Of a stretch of DNA of 64,000 nucleotides, positions 35,101 through 48,600 are shown piece after piece. Below the pieces are notes generated by a model. That model saw only the letters and a program-made list of their open reading frames with translations. It had not been told where the DNA came from and searched no databases. The first letter of the stretch is position 1, and each line of letters starts with the position of its first letter. The stretch spans positions 18,631,537 through 18,695,536 of the forward strand of contig CP093829.1 of assembly GCA_033063855.1 (NCBI GenBank). Reading direction: 5' to 3'. Made by a program: the position numbers and the translations under genes. This DNA comes from Smittia aterrima. Lineage: Eukaryota; Arthropoda; Insecta; Diptera; Chironomidae.

Positions 35101-38100
35101 AATTTGAATTGTTAAATAAACACATTTCGACAAAGTTTTGGGACCCGCGGTTAGAAACCGGATTGGATTGGAATGGTCAGCAGCGAGTGTGAATGAATTT
35201 TAGATTTTGATCTGATGAGGTTCATCCGTCATCGACTGTTTTGCTTTCGTGTTATCGATTGCAAAATGCTAACTTTGCTAAGCAAGTTTTTCTTTCGAAA
35301 GCAATTATTCTGATTATTCTTTACGATTATCAGTGAAGATAACATTTCGTGTCGAGGTTCCACAACGATTATCGTCTCGTGCGCTGTTTCAAAAACCTGA
35401 CGTGACCAATCAACACAATCCCTTTGCTCCGATCTCTGCTAATTGAAGCCAACTGAGTCTCTTGCGGAAGACACTGAAGATCATTTAACATCAGAAACAA
35501 TATTCGTTTTACATGTTGAAGCCTCCACTCAAGTGAGACGCAACATTCGTCGGTCGGCATTTCCTTTGCGAGATGTGCTTCATATCGCCGAAAAAAAAGA
35601 AATGTAATGAAGATGAAGAAACACGAAATGAATGCAGTTCAACACACTCTTCATTAACGTCTCAAGCCTCGCTTAAGAGTGACAGCAGTAAGGCAGAAAA
35701 TTCATCTGCGGGAGGAGACGTCAACTCATTTTTTTGTCGGGATTTTAATCTCATCGGGTGATGGCAAAACAAACAGAGCTTGATGGATACATCAGGAAAA
35801 GGAATCGTGCGAGGCGTTCACACTTTCGATGTCGTAATTTATTACTAAAAATCATTATTTCGTCAGCGATAACTTTTAAACCACAGAGCGCTGAAATGCT
35901 AAAGATGAAAAGTAAGAGCGATCAACGCACGCAATGTTAGGGACGCTTTAGGTAAAGACTTCCAGCATCTCCACTTTTTGTGCAAGAGACAGCAAAAAAG
36001 AACTTCGAGTCCCAATTATTCTCATGTGGAGACGTTTACCTGAACGCTGAGTCATTAAAAACAGTTTTTCGAGGACCGAAGAAACTCTTAAATTGCAATC
36101 ATTTACCGAGAGTGGCTTTTGCCTGTACTTGCCTAATTAGTTTTATGATTAAAATAAAGTTTGACATCTCTTACTGCCAATAATTGGACTCGAAATTGTT
36201 ATTGTTATTCGTGATGCAAAATGATTTGCATGATCGGTTACACGTTTTTTGTGTGTCGTCGCTGTCCGTCTTCCCGTTTGACCGGCTCGATAGACGATAA
36301 TTGTGACATTGATTAAATTAAATCGCTTGGAAAAGCTCTCGAATGCGAGAAGACAAGGAGAAATTTTTTTCGTAATTTTCTTTTGGACCATCGTCAAAAA
36401 ATTAAACTGCAGAGCGTCGCGAACATCGACGTGACCCATTTCTCGCTATTTATTGCTAATATTTTATGCTGAATCGTTCATAAATAATTAAGATACCGTA
36501 AAAAAGGAGTTTAAAAGAGAGGGCCGTCGCATATCACAGCTGTCAGAGCCGGCAAGGAGAAATGCATTAAAGTATTTTGTTAACGACACCTACACGAGAA
36601 GTGTTGCACTTCTTTCTTTTTGGCGAACGAAATTCTGTTTCTCGATTGTTATCATCTTCACGCGGCTGGAGAGAAACGGATTTCTCGAACGTTCGCAGTC
36701 ATAATTTATTCGCCGAATAAAAAACTAATTGCGAATGAGTTTATGGGATGACTGGAGATTCACGAATCGTTTGAGTAGGAACGAGAATCGTCCACGCTCT
36801 CTCATCCTCATGCTGTGGAAGTCGTTTAAACTGTTATAACATTAATGTGATTATTGTTAAACTACCGACTGCTTGAGTCGTTGATTACAGTCGAGCGGGC
36901 AATCAACTCGATCTTCTTTGTTTGAACTCGTGCATTTAAATTAGAGCGAGAGCCACTCAGCCGTTCATGGCCCATAATTGAACAAGATATGTAAATTTTT
37001 CAGCAGAAGATCACAGCGCTCGCGCTCAGCGGAATCTGTAATCCAATTTAATGGTCTTACACTCGCTCAATCATTAGATAAGGTTTTTGTTGGAAGAGAG
37101 AGAGATGACGACCATAATTACTTCTTACCCATCCATTATTTAATGAATTCCTTTGCCGTTCTTTTCATTTCGATTTCTCGTTTCGTGGATTAATTTAATT
37201 CATTTGCTCGACACTCAAGGATACAGAAATATTCTCTCTCTGTTCGGATTGCACCAAAACCAAAATGTGAAGCAAGTGAAAGTCAGTAAATTAAGTTTCT
37301 GCTCTACCTTCTGTCCTTCGTGCGACAACAACGACACCAACTTAATGATCTACAAAAATTTATTGGGTGAAAGTTTCGACATTTCCGCGAAGCAGGAAAA
37401 CTCATAAATTCACTCTTTTTAATTGTTATCGAATCATCACCCCAGCCAAAGCCTTTTTCCATCCAAAGTCTCAACGTCGTCGTCGCTTGCAGTGTTTGTG
37501 CATGAAACTTATTGCCGTTCTGTTGGAGATTCTTGCGCAATGAATTTATTCTTTTTATTAACTTCACGTGTCGTGATCGCCAACATGTATTGGCCGCTTA
37601 ATATTATTGTGTACCAGAAAAATCAGTGATTAGCGGCGTGTGTGTTTGTGAGTGTTTTATCTGAGAAATTTTTCATTAATACTCGGGATTTCGTTGCTGC
37701 TTCTCGTTTCGCTTTTTCGGATGCTGCTGCTGCTGATTGTCGCACAACACACATTGATATCAGAATTGATTGGCTTCTTATTATTGAATCAAAGGGAAAA
37801 CGAAGCTAAGCGATGAAATATGTATCTTGACCGTTTAGTGGAGTGGTCAATGATTGATTCATGGGTTACCTGATGCAGAAAGAAAGAGAGACGAAGAAGT
37901 TCTAAGCGCAGCTTTAAATCAACAGAATGAAGAGACGAGAGAGAGAAATAAAAAGTTCTTTCTTCGTATGCTTCGTTGCGCAAAAGATTTGTAGTTTCGT
38001 TGAAAGTTTTAATAGTTTTCTAGATCTCTTCTCCCTCCCTCTCGTCGCTGTGTGATTTCTTAGTTAATTTCCTTTAAACTCATCGCGCTAGCTCTGCTTC

Positions 38101-41100
38101 GCTCGAGTTTGTTTCATCTTCTCGCTCGATGTTTTTTCTTCTTCATCACCCTCGCGAGTCTTTCGTTGATGAAGAAGAAGGCAACAAGAAACATCAGCCA
38201 AAGATCGTCTCAACACATTGCCTTCCCTTCATAGTGTGGTTCTTCGCGAGCTGTAGATGTAGAAAAAATAATAATAATGTATAATAAAATTATTAAAGAC
38301 GGTTATTTTCCTTCGTCTTTCGATACATTATTGAAGCCTTTAAATAATGCTTTATAGGCAGCGAAGCATCTTAAAGATTTTTTTCTTTCTCTCCTCTTAA
38401 CATTACTGAACACAATCTTTCGCCGTGCACATCGTCGTCGTTGTTGTCTCGGGAGCGGAGAGCCGCGCAAGTCGCCTCGTGTATTAGTGGCTTCTATGTC
38501 TTATAGAATGAACCGAAAAACTGCTTGAATCTCTCGCCGATGAAGAAAAGAGTTTAAAATCGCTGCTTTTTCGTTCATTTTCTCAATATTTAAAGTCTTT
38601 TCTTGCTTTGCTTGCTTCTCGCGCAGCTTCCACGATATTGTTGTATGTTTTGTTAAAATGCTCTCCTCAGTTTTATGTATGGTGTATCGTTGTAATGACG
38701 TGTGTGTTTTGTACTGCTCGTTGATTTTTTTCCTGCTCTACCTTCGAGAGTTTCCAAGAGACTTTATTTTTTTGACAGAGAAAATAAAACAGAAAGTTGT
38801 AGAATTTTGAAGTGAAGTGAACTGTTTTCCTGCAGAAATCTGCACAGGTGAAATATTTCGTTGATTCGATCTGATTCGTCGATTTAATGATTTGTGTAAG
38901 AAATCTCGTCTCGAAGACTGATCTCTAAGAAGTTGCACATCAACAAAAACATCAACTGCGCACTGTAATTGCTTTTAACAAAGAAAGTGTCGGGTCAGTG
39001 GTTCGGCTGTCTTTTTCCACTCTTCTACTTCTTCCCCTTTCTGTCCCTGCACATATCGTTCGTCAGATGTGTATGCAAGGAACAAAGTATAATAAATCGG
39101 TTCTGCGACTGTGCATGCGCAATTGTATTTGGAGTGCGCGATGAACACACGTACAGAGAAAGGCCGCAAGCTCTGCTCAAGTTGGGAAATCTATTTTTCT
39201 TTCCTCGACATTTCGCTTTTGTCATTGCACATAATTCATGCTCCGGCGAGTTGTGTGTTGCGGTTGTGTGCAGTTCTGTGTTCTCGATGGAAAAAAAGGC
39301 TGCCGTGTCAAAACATAACAATGTGGAATTGCAATCGTTGTTTGCTTAACGATATTTGATGAACTTATGTAACAGAAAGCTTTTCTTTAGTTGCTTTAAT
39401 AAATCTCTGCAGTCTCCACGCACGATCAAGCATAAGTTGCTTTGACAAGAGGCTCAGCTCGCAAATGGAAGCAAAGCTGTTTTCTTAATTGAAAAAATGG
39501 GTCGTGTTTTGGCACGTTTTCGATGCTTTTGCGCTTTGTGTCGCCTCGAAGCAACAGCAGCAGCTTAGAAACATTTCTCAACACAATCGAAGCTCCACCG
39601 AATATGGAAATGACTTCTCTTTCACTAATCTTTTTATAAGTTTCTTTTAATCAAGTGCTAATTCAGTAAACTTTTCGAAGTCTTTTCTTCTTCTCTCGCC
39701 ATCTCGTTTCTTTCCACTTTTTTCCTTCTCGAGCGCAGATCCAAGCGAAGAAAGACATTTTACGAGAAATAAAACGATTTGGTGAACGAAATGATGTTAT
39801 TAAAATTAAAATTTTATTCATCGCGCAGTCAGAGTTCAAAGGTTTTTACTTCGCGATGATGACAAGTCAATTCGTTTTGTGCGCTGTTCTTGCAGTTTTC
39901 GGCGATTTTTCTCTTTGCCCTGTAAGCTTTATCTCTGCCAGAACAGCTCGAGCCGAAGAAACTTTGGTTAAAACAAACATAAAAATCATTTTTATAACGT
40001 CATAACATTTTCGCTGTTTCTTTGCACCAGCGGAAAGCACAGAAAACGTGATCTGACGATTGTGATACATTCGAAGAGAAGAATTTTTTATTTATTGATG
40101 GCCTGATCGGAATTTTGGCGAAAGCTGGTTAATTGTTTTCGCAGCTGTGTCTTCTTAAGCGACTTTTCAAGATTTCCACAACTCGTTTTGAGTCTTGATC
40201 GGGGCATTGGCTTAAGCTCAATTCCATCGACTTTGCTTTTGTTTTGAAGCTTCAAATCATTTTGCACATAAACAACAAAAGCGTCTCATCAAACGAAGAG
40301 TCGTAAAGATTTAAGTTGAACTGCCGTTAAAGTCTCTTTATGACTTTTCGAGAGCGTTCCGACTCTAGAGCAGTGCACTTTCACTTGCATGTTCTGTGAA
40401 CGGACTTGAAGCGATAGGATTCCATGAGTTTACTGTTTTTTCAAAAGGAAAAACACATTTCGAACTTTGCTGATTGGTTTACTTTCTTTCCGGAGCTTCT
40501 CGAAGATCGCCTCGTTTCGCTGCCTGCATTTACCGATTTCTTGGACATAAAAATGTTGTTTTCGTCTCGAGAACAACTTTATTGCCTTTACGATTGACGA
40601 AAACTGCTTTAAAGTTTTAATTAAGAGACGAAGCATCGCTTAATCTTCGTCGTTTCGGGGCTGGATGCGCGAAAAAGCTTAAGAGAGTGTAAATGACTTG
40701 GAGGTCATGATCTTATTCTCGAGTTGTTGTTGTTTTTTCGCGAGCTCCATACGAACGAAAACTTTAAAATGCTTCATCGCTTGCCTCCTTGCGATCCGAA
40801 TTCGTTCACCGTGTGTTCATATTACTCAATTTTCACCAAGAATGTTCTTTCTCTCTCTCTCTTCTTTCGTCCGAATCATATAGCGTACCCGAAAGAAATA
40901 AATCAAAAGACTTCGATGCAGCGACAGCCAACGAACCTTTTAAATAAAATTGTTCTTATTCGCTTTTGCGCTGGCTAGGGCGAGGGAAGATGCGATGGCG
41001 GACGTGAATTATTGATAAAAATCGCTCTCGTCCAAATGATTTATCTGAAGCGGGACAAAGCTCTTTGAATTTAGTCATTAACCCTATGTCGTCTTTCTTG

Positions 41101-44100
41101 TCTTTAACTTTCATTCTCTTCTACGCTTTAATGCCTTTTTATATCAATTTTACCATCAGCTTCTTTACAATATCAATTTATTTAAAGAAGAAGGTTGAGA
41201 AAGGAGAGAAAAAAATTAATAAAGAGTTTTTCTCTTCTGAAAATAATAAATTCAGACGATGGAGCAGCTCTTTACTTTCCTCTTCAGCCTTCTTCACTCT
41301 AATAGATCAATATAAGTTCGTTTGATGTGCGATAATAATTAGGTTGGCTCCTTATAAATATAATTCATCATCCCGATTCTCTCTCGTTGAAAGATTCTAA
41401 GCCAATCATGGAAATTATTGCGCAGCACGCAAATCACGATGTGTGAGAAAGTTATTCTTCTTTGAGAGTGGGGCGAGTTCGTAAATCAAGTGACGTGATT
41501 TTAAGAAATTTATTAAAGAATCAAACATGAGACTTAACGTTCGAACGATTCTCGAAGCTAAAAAAAGGTTCTAGACGAAATAAATTGCACAAATCATTAA
41601 TCCGCATCAGAGCGTTCGACTTATGGGCGAGAACACGCAAGTTTTTAATCTGAAAATTTATCGTCAGATCGAATAGCGAAGAAAAGTATTGAAAACTGAT
41701 TAAAAAGTGTGAGAAGAAATCGATTGAGGAGGAGAATCAATTAAGATGATGGTTTATCCAGAGGAGCCTTCAATATGGGCGATTCCACATATTCCCGCGC
41801 TGAATCTCTATGACGACGATGGTGACTATGGCGGTAAGCAAAACACGAAATAAAATAAACCTCGAACTTTGAGACGGTCAGTTCATTGATGAAAAGGTTG
41901 AAGTCTCGCATGAATGAGAGCCACTGTTGTGGCGCTACAATCATTGATTTACCCTCAAACTACACAATCACTCACTCATTTACGAATAAAGTTAAGAAAG
42001 GAATAAAAGTTGGTGAGTAATGATAGATCAAATCAATTCTGCGTCTGACTCGTTCTCCCTCACTAACTCATCGCGGCTTATTCTTCGTTGTTTTTTTATT
42101 TTGGTGTTTCTCGAATGGACGTGCGGAGAAGAAAAGAAACGATTGAGAAGCAGCAGAAGCAGAAAAATGAATGAGAATTATACATCAATGAAAATTAGGA
42201 GAAACAAATGGATCGCAGCGACTGTTGCGGTTTCCCGAAATAACAAACTGACTCCTCTTCTCCATCCGAGAGTTCTTTGGGGCGTGAAGAGTCTTTAGTC
42301 AATGTCTTCTGAGTTACCTGGGCCCAGAAGAATTGTAAACTGAGATTATAAATGAATGCCCCGAAAATCCATAAATATTGAGTTCATTCTCCGATTCTTC
42401 TGTGCGCGCGGCGGATTTTATTGCAAATCTGCTTTCGTTGTTTATTTGCGTGTCATTGCCTTTTCCTCTAAAATGTGCTTGCTTTTCTTTATCTGCTCGG
42501 CTCGACGAATATACTTCGACCCTCCCGGGTAAGATGAGAATTAAGTCTCCAGTTATGTTCTCTTACTCCGAAGCCAGAAGGCTAATGTTTCATTTTACTC
42601 TTGTAGTTCATTCTTCTCGGTAAAGGAACGGAAGACAACAACGCATCGTCTGAGCGTCTTCGGTGTTTATTTTTACGACCATATGGATGAGAGTTTCGGA
42701 TTTGATTTGCTTTAAATGTGCGCAGATTTATTTTTAAATTCGTCAGCCTAAGGCAATCTGCACGATTCATGGGAACTTTCTAACTTGATTTGCTCTCGCG
42801 CACGTAAACACGGACGCTCTTTTACGATTGCGTCTGGGGCTGATGAAGGAATCTCGGTTGATCGTTAATGGACATGAGAGAAACATGTTTTATGTTCATT
42901 TTCAAAGAAGCAATGAAGCAAAAGAACCTTTGGATCCTCAAACCGAACGGTTGTTGCTAAAGCAAATCAACTTACGCAACTTCATTAAAACTCGATTCGC
43001 GACGCTTTAAAATTCATTAAGCCGCAAATAGTTTGATTCAACTACAAATTGTTGCAACTGCATTCGCATAATTACAGACTTCTCTCTCGCATGCAGATGA
43101 TTTGATCTAGCGAACAAGAACCACATGAAATTAATATCATTAAGTCTGCTTCAGAGCAACCAGAAACAAAAGTCACTTCAGCTTCTTCTCTAATTATAGT
43201 TTCTCAATCGTGGTACAACATGCTTCGTTTCTGTTTCTTTTCTGCGAGTTTATTTTTTGTTTTGTGAGAAATCTCGTTGCCTGCATTCATTCGACTAATG
43301 GATTTCTTTCAAGAGTTACACAATGGACTTCTTCTAGACTTTCTGTTAATGTGATTTTAATACCGACAAGAAATTATCATGAGGAGGTTTACCTAAACGA
43401 TACGTCACAACAACTAATTGAACTTCGATTCACCTTGACGAATAATCCGCGCAAGCTCATTACGAAACCTTTTGTTTCGCAAAAGTTATCTGAACAATAA
43501 ATCCGACTTTGTGCTTGCTATCGACTAAAGGTTTCCTTGTTTACAAGCTAAACGATTGGCAATTAGAAGCGAAAGTCAAGACAACCTTGAACTGGTAAAC
43601 CGCCGGCATAAAATGAAACTGAAAAGTGATTAAAATTCCAATTAAGTTTCTTTCTCTACCTCGTCATTAGTCGAAAAATTTGCATAGTTGGAAAGTTGCA
43701 GGCTGCGACTTATAATCAATTAAATGTTCATTCGGGTCAGCACTTGAAATGTGTTAAAGTGACTTTGCCTCTTGCTCCGCTTCTCTCCTTCAAGCAACGT
43801 GTCAACGGGTGTCGCTCACATCTCATGTTCGCCTTTAAATTGAAAGTTCGCTTATGCAGTAATCGAGTCACATCCACCACGAAGATTGAAACGTGCAGAA
43901 AGTTGCAATCACGTTCTCTTCTCGTTTATGAATTCTTTCAATGAAAGAAAGTTTCTGAATGAACCAAATCCATTTACTCAAAAAAACAATTTTTTCTTAC
44001 TTTTCTTTTCAGTTAATGTCGTTGAGGCTCTTCAAGAATTCTGGCAAATGAAACAGGCTCGCGGTGCTGACCTCAAGAACGGCGCTTTAGTCATTTACGA

Positions 44101-44838
44101 GTCCGTTCCTTCAACGAGTCAACCTTACGTTTGCTACGTGACACTACCGGGTGGAAGTTGCTTTGGAAGCTTTCAAGTAAGTTTCTGATTGAAGGAAGTT
44201 TTAAAGTAAAATTATTTAACAATTAACGTTTTATTAGAACTGCCCAACAAAGGCTGAAGCAAGAAGAAGCTCCGCGAAAATTGCTCTCATGAATTCAGTT
44301 TTCAATGAACATCCATCGCGTAAAATCAGCGACGACTTCATTGAAAAAGCTGTGAATGAAGCAAGAGCTTCGTTTAAAGGTGATGCTAACACTGACGAGG
44401 ATGGACCCGACACTGGAATTGGAGCTTTCAGGTAGAATTCAAGAGTCTTCTTTAAATCCTTCGGTTTCTTATCTTCAATTTATCCCTAAAAGGTTCATGT
44501 TGGAGTCAAACAAAGGACGAACGATGCTCGAGTTTCAAGAGCTAATGACTGTCTTTCAACTCCTTCACTGGAATGGATCGCTAAAGGCGATGAGAGAACG
44601 ACAATGCTCACGCCAAGAAGTCGTCGCTCATTACTCCAACAGATCTCTCGATGACGACATGAGAACTCAGATGGCCCTCGATTGGATTGCACGCGAACAA
44701 GAGAATCCTGGCATGCTTGGTCGTGAGTTGTCAGTGGCTGAACGAGAGTTAGAGACTGCGAGACTTGCCGGTCGCGAATTGAGATTTCCTAAAGAGAAGA
44801 AGGACATTTTGGTGTTGGCACACACGCAGATGGCATAA
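29129..44838 (+). CDS. lft: Lowfat / Lix1-family protein, 399 aa, 4 coding exons
   Basis: This is the insect member of the Limb-expression-1 (Lix1) family. In Drosophila, Lowfat binds the cytoplasmic tails of Fat and Dachsous and tunes their levels in Hippo and planar-polarity signalling. Coding exons are 29129-29624, 44013-44176, 44238-44431 and 44493-44838, total 1200 nt. Exon 1 (residues 1-165) is low-complexity, rich in Asn, Ser and Thr, ending in a helix (ARAKQVLKEAVDAVVNSF). Exons 2-4 hold the conserved family core: VVEALQEFWQMKQ, VCYVTLPGGSCFGSFQNCPT, KAEARRSSAKIALMNSVFNE, RTMLEFQELMTVFQLLHWNG and ETARLAGRELRFPKEKKDIL. The double-stranded-RNA-binding-like fold proposed for Lix1 covers the early core. 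Intron 1 is 14.4 kb, the other two about 60 nt. A poly(A) signal lies at 45609-45614. Confidence 0.95.
29625..44012 (+). other. Long first coding intron of lowfat
   Basis: The intron runs from AGAG|GTGAGT to TTTTCTTTTCAG|TTAATG, about 14.4 kb. No nested gene is supported; frames up to 126 codons have no recognisable similarity. GA/CT tracts recur, for example near 30690, 34035, 37098, 37930 and 40850, as do TAATTA-like stretches. The size, against about 60 nt for other introns, suggests regulatory content. Confidence 0.6.
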
Positions 44839-45608
44839 ACTGTCTTTGCCATCAAAAAAATCACTGAATTTGCATTTAAAATGTAACACAAATTAATGTT
44901 TAAGTTTACACAAATGATGAGATACAGTTTAGAATTCTTTCATATTTTTAACAGAAAGTTCGCGAGCTCCAAACTCTTTCAACGAACCTTTCAACAAATA
45001 TCTCGGAAAAAAACAGTAAAATCATTTAAAAACAATGAGAATGTGGAAAGCTCAAGTTATTGTGATTAAAAAAGTAGAAATCGTTTATTTTATCAATGCT
45101 TAGTTCGTAACGATCAAGAATTTTTTCTTCGATTTAGAATGTTGTGTTTCAATTGTTTTTATCATGAATGAATTTTATTGGTGGCGGAAACGAATCTTTA
45201 AGCTTCTGATGGCCCTTCCTTGCAGAAACGAACTTTACGTGTTTAATGAGAAAGAACGACATCATCATCGTCGCAATCTCTTAAATCACAACAAACTTTC
45301 TTTGTAAATAAACTGACGATCAAACAATTTTCTTTGAGCATTGAATACTTTCGACGTTATTGAATAGAAATCAAAAGAAAAACGAAACTAAAGCTTTTTG
45401 GCCAAATCTTGAACAAAATTTTTTTATTAGAAAACATGGAATGTGATTTTATATTTTTTTTTTGGGAAGAAAATATGTTTACGAATGAGAGCATGCTTTG
45501 AGAGCATTGCCAAGTATCTAGCTAAATTATATTTGATAATTTTATGACTTCCTTAAGCCTTTCATTGACTAATAATTTTGTAAATTAGATTTTACTTTAT
45601 GCGATCGA

Positions 45609-45614
45609 AATAAA
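45609..45614 (+). promoter_or_regulatory. Probable lowfat poly(A) signal
   Basis: AATAAA is followed within about 30 bases by a TGTGG-type GU-rich element, giving a 3' UTR of roughly 0.8 kb after the lowfat stop. Confidence 0.5.
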
Positions 45615-48600
45615 GAATGAACTTGAAAACTTTGTGGAATTTTTATTATTGACTCATTTCCAAAACTGTTAAACCATCGCTTCGCAATGGACGCTGATCG
45701 ATTATCGTCGCTCGATGTTGAATCATGTTTTTATCGTCGCATTCTCGTCGTAGCAGTTAATGTTTGTGCAATTTCAGGTAATCGACGCATTTCTTCTGCT
45801 CATCGTCGATACACCTCGCGGCTAAAGTGTTGAATGTTTAAAAAGAGAAGCAGTTCTGCTTTATGTGTGTCGCAGTTTAGCGTAACGTCAAGTCATTGCC
45901 AACTTAATAACATCGAAATATGATGACGAAAAGGAGTCGCGAATTCAAATGCTGAAATTGCTGTTCGAACTTTTCATCGAGCGAGCGACGAGACAATCAC
46001 ATTGTTTGTCATTATAAATCCGTGTCTCATTATTCAAGCGTTTAAAGCAGTCGACTCTTTCTTTCTTCTCTCAGATGCTCATTTAGCAATAATCAAGTTA
46101 ATGGTCTGCAGTTTTGCTACTTGGCGAGAGGAGCTTTAGATACCGTGACATTAAAAATAAAAGTTGAATTCTCTCAGCTTGTAAAATAATTATCAATTAA
46201 GTTGAGCGATTCCCTCGACTAATCTTTCAGTTGCCAAGAAAAACCTGAAGAAGGCTTTAATTTTTATGATGCAATTGTCATAATCGTCATTCATACTTCC
46301 AGCAATTAGCGATAAGCGGAAGATGCATCGCAAGCAATGATTTCCATCAAATTACCGTTTCACAAAGAAAGAAAATTAATCGGCGCTAATCCTCAGTTGT
46401 TGAATAGACTTTGAAGTTTACAATAATCGCTTTTCCGCTGGAATGACAACGAGCGTCGATTAGAAAGACTTTAAAGACTCTCCAAAGTCATAAAGTTTCA
46501 TCCCGACAATCGACTGATTATGAAGCGGCACAGCGCAAGTGTCAAGCTCCTCTATGCATGATTGTAGTCGCGGCAATTAAATTTTGTGATGTATCCTCAA
46601 GTCATTCAAGACAAACGCTTTTATGTTTTAAATGCCAAACGCTTTTGAATTCATTTTGCGGTTTATTGTTACAACAGAAATTATAATGATCATCGCGGAC
46701 AAGAAACTCCAAAATGCGATGCGATGAGGGAAAAAAAAGTCCATCAAAAGATTCCTCAAACCATCAGCAAAACGACAACGAGCAATGTATCGATTTTTCT
46801 GGTAATTTTTGCTCTTTTTTCGTCTCTTCAGCTTCATCGCGGAAAAAATCGCTCTGAAGATGAGATATGCTGTGTTCGTTGATGTACACAATGCAATTCA
46901 ATGCTGCACATTGTATTTTCTCGAAGCTGCCGAAATTCAAACTGTCAATGCTAGTTTAATAACCGGTCGATGTTCGAAACAATTCAAGAAGCTTCTGGAC
47001 ATTGACGGGGCGAAATCGATCATTGAGGAGTCGGGAAGACGAAGAAAAATCGTTTGGCAAAAAAAAATCAGTTACAATTGTTTGAGGTCACAATTGTTTG
47101 CTCGAAATTGAATGCTGTTGGGAGCGGCTTGATATGTTTGAAGGGTAACCAGAGGACCTAACAAAAATATTTCAAAGTTCTTGCTTCACTCGCATTCAAC
47201 TAGTCACCTCATATCACAGAGAATAAATATAATGGAAAAGGGATTCCGAAAACTTTTCTCTCTCACTCCAAAAATGCTTTTTTCAACAATTCATGTGAAG
47301 CTTTTGTGATTTGCAAACATGATAAGAAGGCAAGAACAGCCGAGCACAAAAAAAAACTCTTCAAAAATAAATAATTTTCCGTTCGCATTGTCGATCCGCG
47401 AACCCAAGAAATTTCTTTTCTTTCTCATGTCCTCAAAAACAACAAATAATAAATCAAAAAATCACACACGAGAGCGGGGAAAATTCCACAGCTCGACCAA
47501 TTTTGGGAATCTGCGCGTCAACCCGGTTTGCCAATCTCTGGCAAATTTAAAATTTCTTTTTAATTTTTCCAACACAACTTGTTGAACTTTCTCGCGGGCA
47601 CAGACTCACACGTGTGTCGGCCCCGAACCTCTCGTAATCGATGCCAAATGATTGCAGCGATGTCAAGCACTGCCATAATTAATTGAAATCGTTTAAAGAA
47701 ACATTTCCTCGATTGATATCAACTTCTTGTTCTGTTGAGTGCTGCGAAAGAAGAAATAAAAGAAGCAACCACTCTCATTCCATTGACCAAATTAATGCTG
47801 TTTTAAGTACTTTTGCGACACATTTTCGTGCGTTTGATATTAACAATCAAAAAATTAATTTCTTGTTTGCCCGATGATAATGGACAGTTGCCTAATTTAT
47901 GTGCAGAGGGAAAATAAATATCATGAGCAGTGGTGTGTCCATAATTTAATGCAAATCGAACGGGCCCTCGAGTCGTTCGTGATATACTCAAACTTATTTG
48001 CTCCCGCGAAGCCTTCGTCGTTACTCAGCAGATTCATGAACTTGATCTTGTCACACACAGTTCGTTTGGAGAGAAAGAAATGTTTGCATGAGCATTTCTG
48101 GCCATTTTTAAATGGTAATAATGGCTTCGGTGATATGAGAACCGAAAATTGTTTGACTCTTCGTTGTCTTCTGCATGCTTTTCGTCCTGCCGGGGTTTGA
48201 TGTTTCGTCAGATTGCCGAAAGACTCGCTTGCGATGCTTTTTACGACAGCCAGAGTTATGCGAAAATGGGAGTTGAGTAGAAGAAGCAAAAGCCACAGCA
48301 GCAGAGCAGAAGGAAGAAGCAAAAGAAAACATAAACGGTCAGCGTACTGATAATGAATTTTGATGAATTCTTCTTCTGCTTCGAGTGGTGCATCTCTCCT
48401 CGTTCTTCTTCTCGTTTAACCTCTGCCCAATATTGCTTCCCGAAACGACAATCTCTCTTCTCTTGCGACGCTTTTCGCCCCTGATCGAAGCAAAAGTCGT
48501 ATTTCGAGCGTCTTCTTTGTTATGACAAAGATATCTTCATCAAGACGTGAACTAAACTTAAGGGTTCGTCGCTAAGAGGACGAGAGGAGAGACTCACGTC

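Noticed and set aside
38969..39349. Plus-strand open frame of 126 codons in the lowfat intron, Phe/Cys/Val-rich
   Set aside because: There is no recognisable family, an overlapping minus-strand frame of similar size exists, and start context and codon pattern do not support it.
47921..48322. Minus-strand open frame of 133 codons starting with a Leu-rich stretch resembling a signal peptide
   Set aside because: The Leu run comes from repeated agc/agaagc-type codons; the rest has no domain, and two other frames are open over the same bases.
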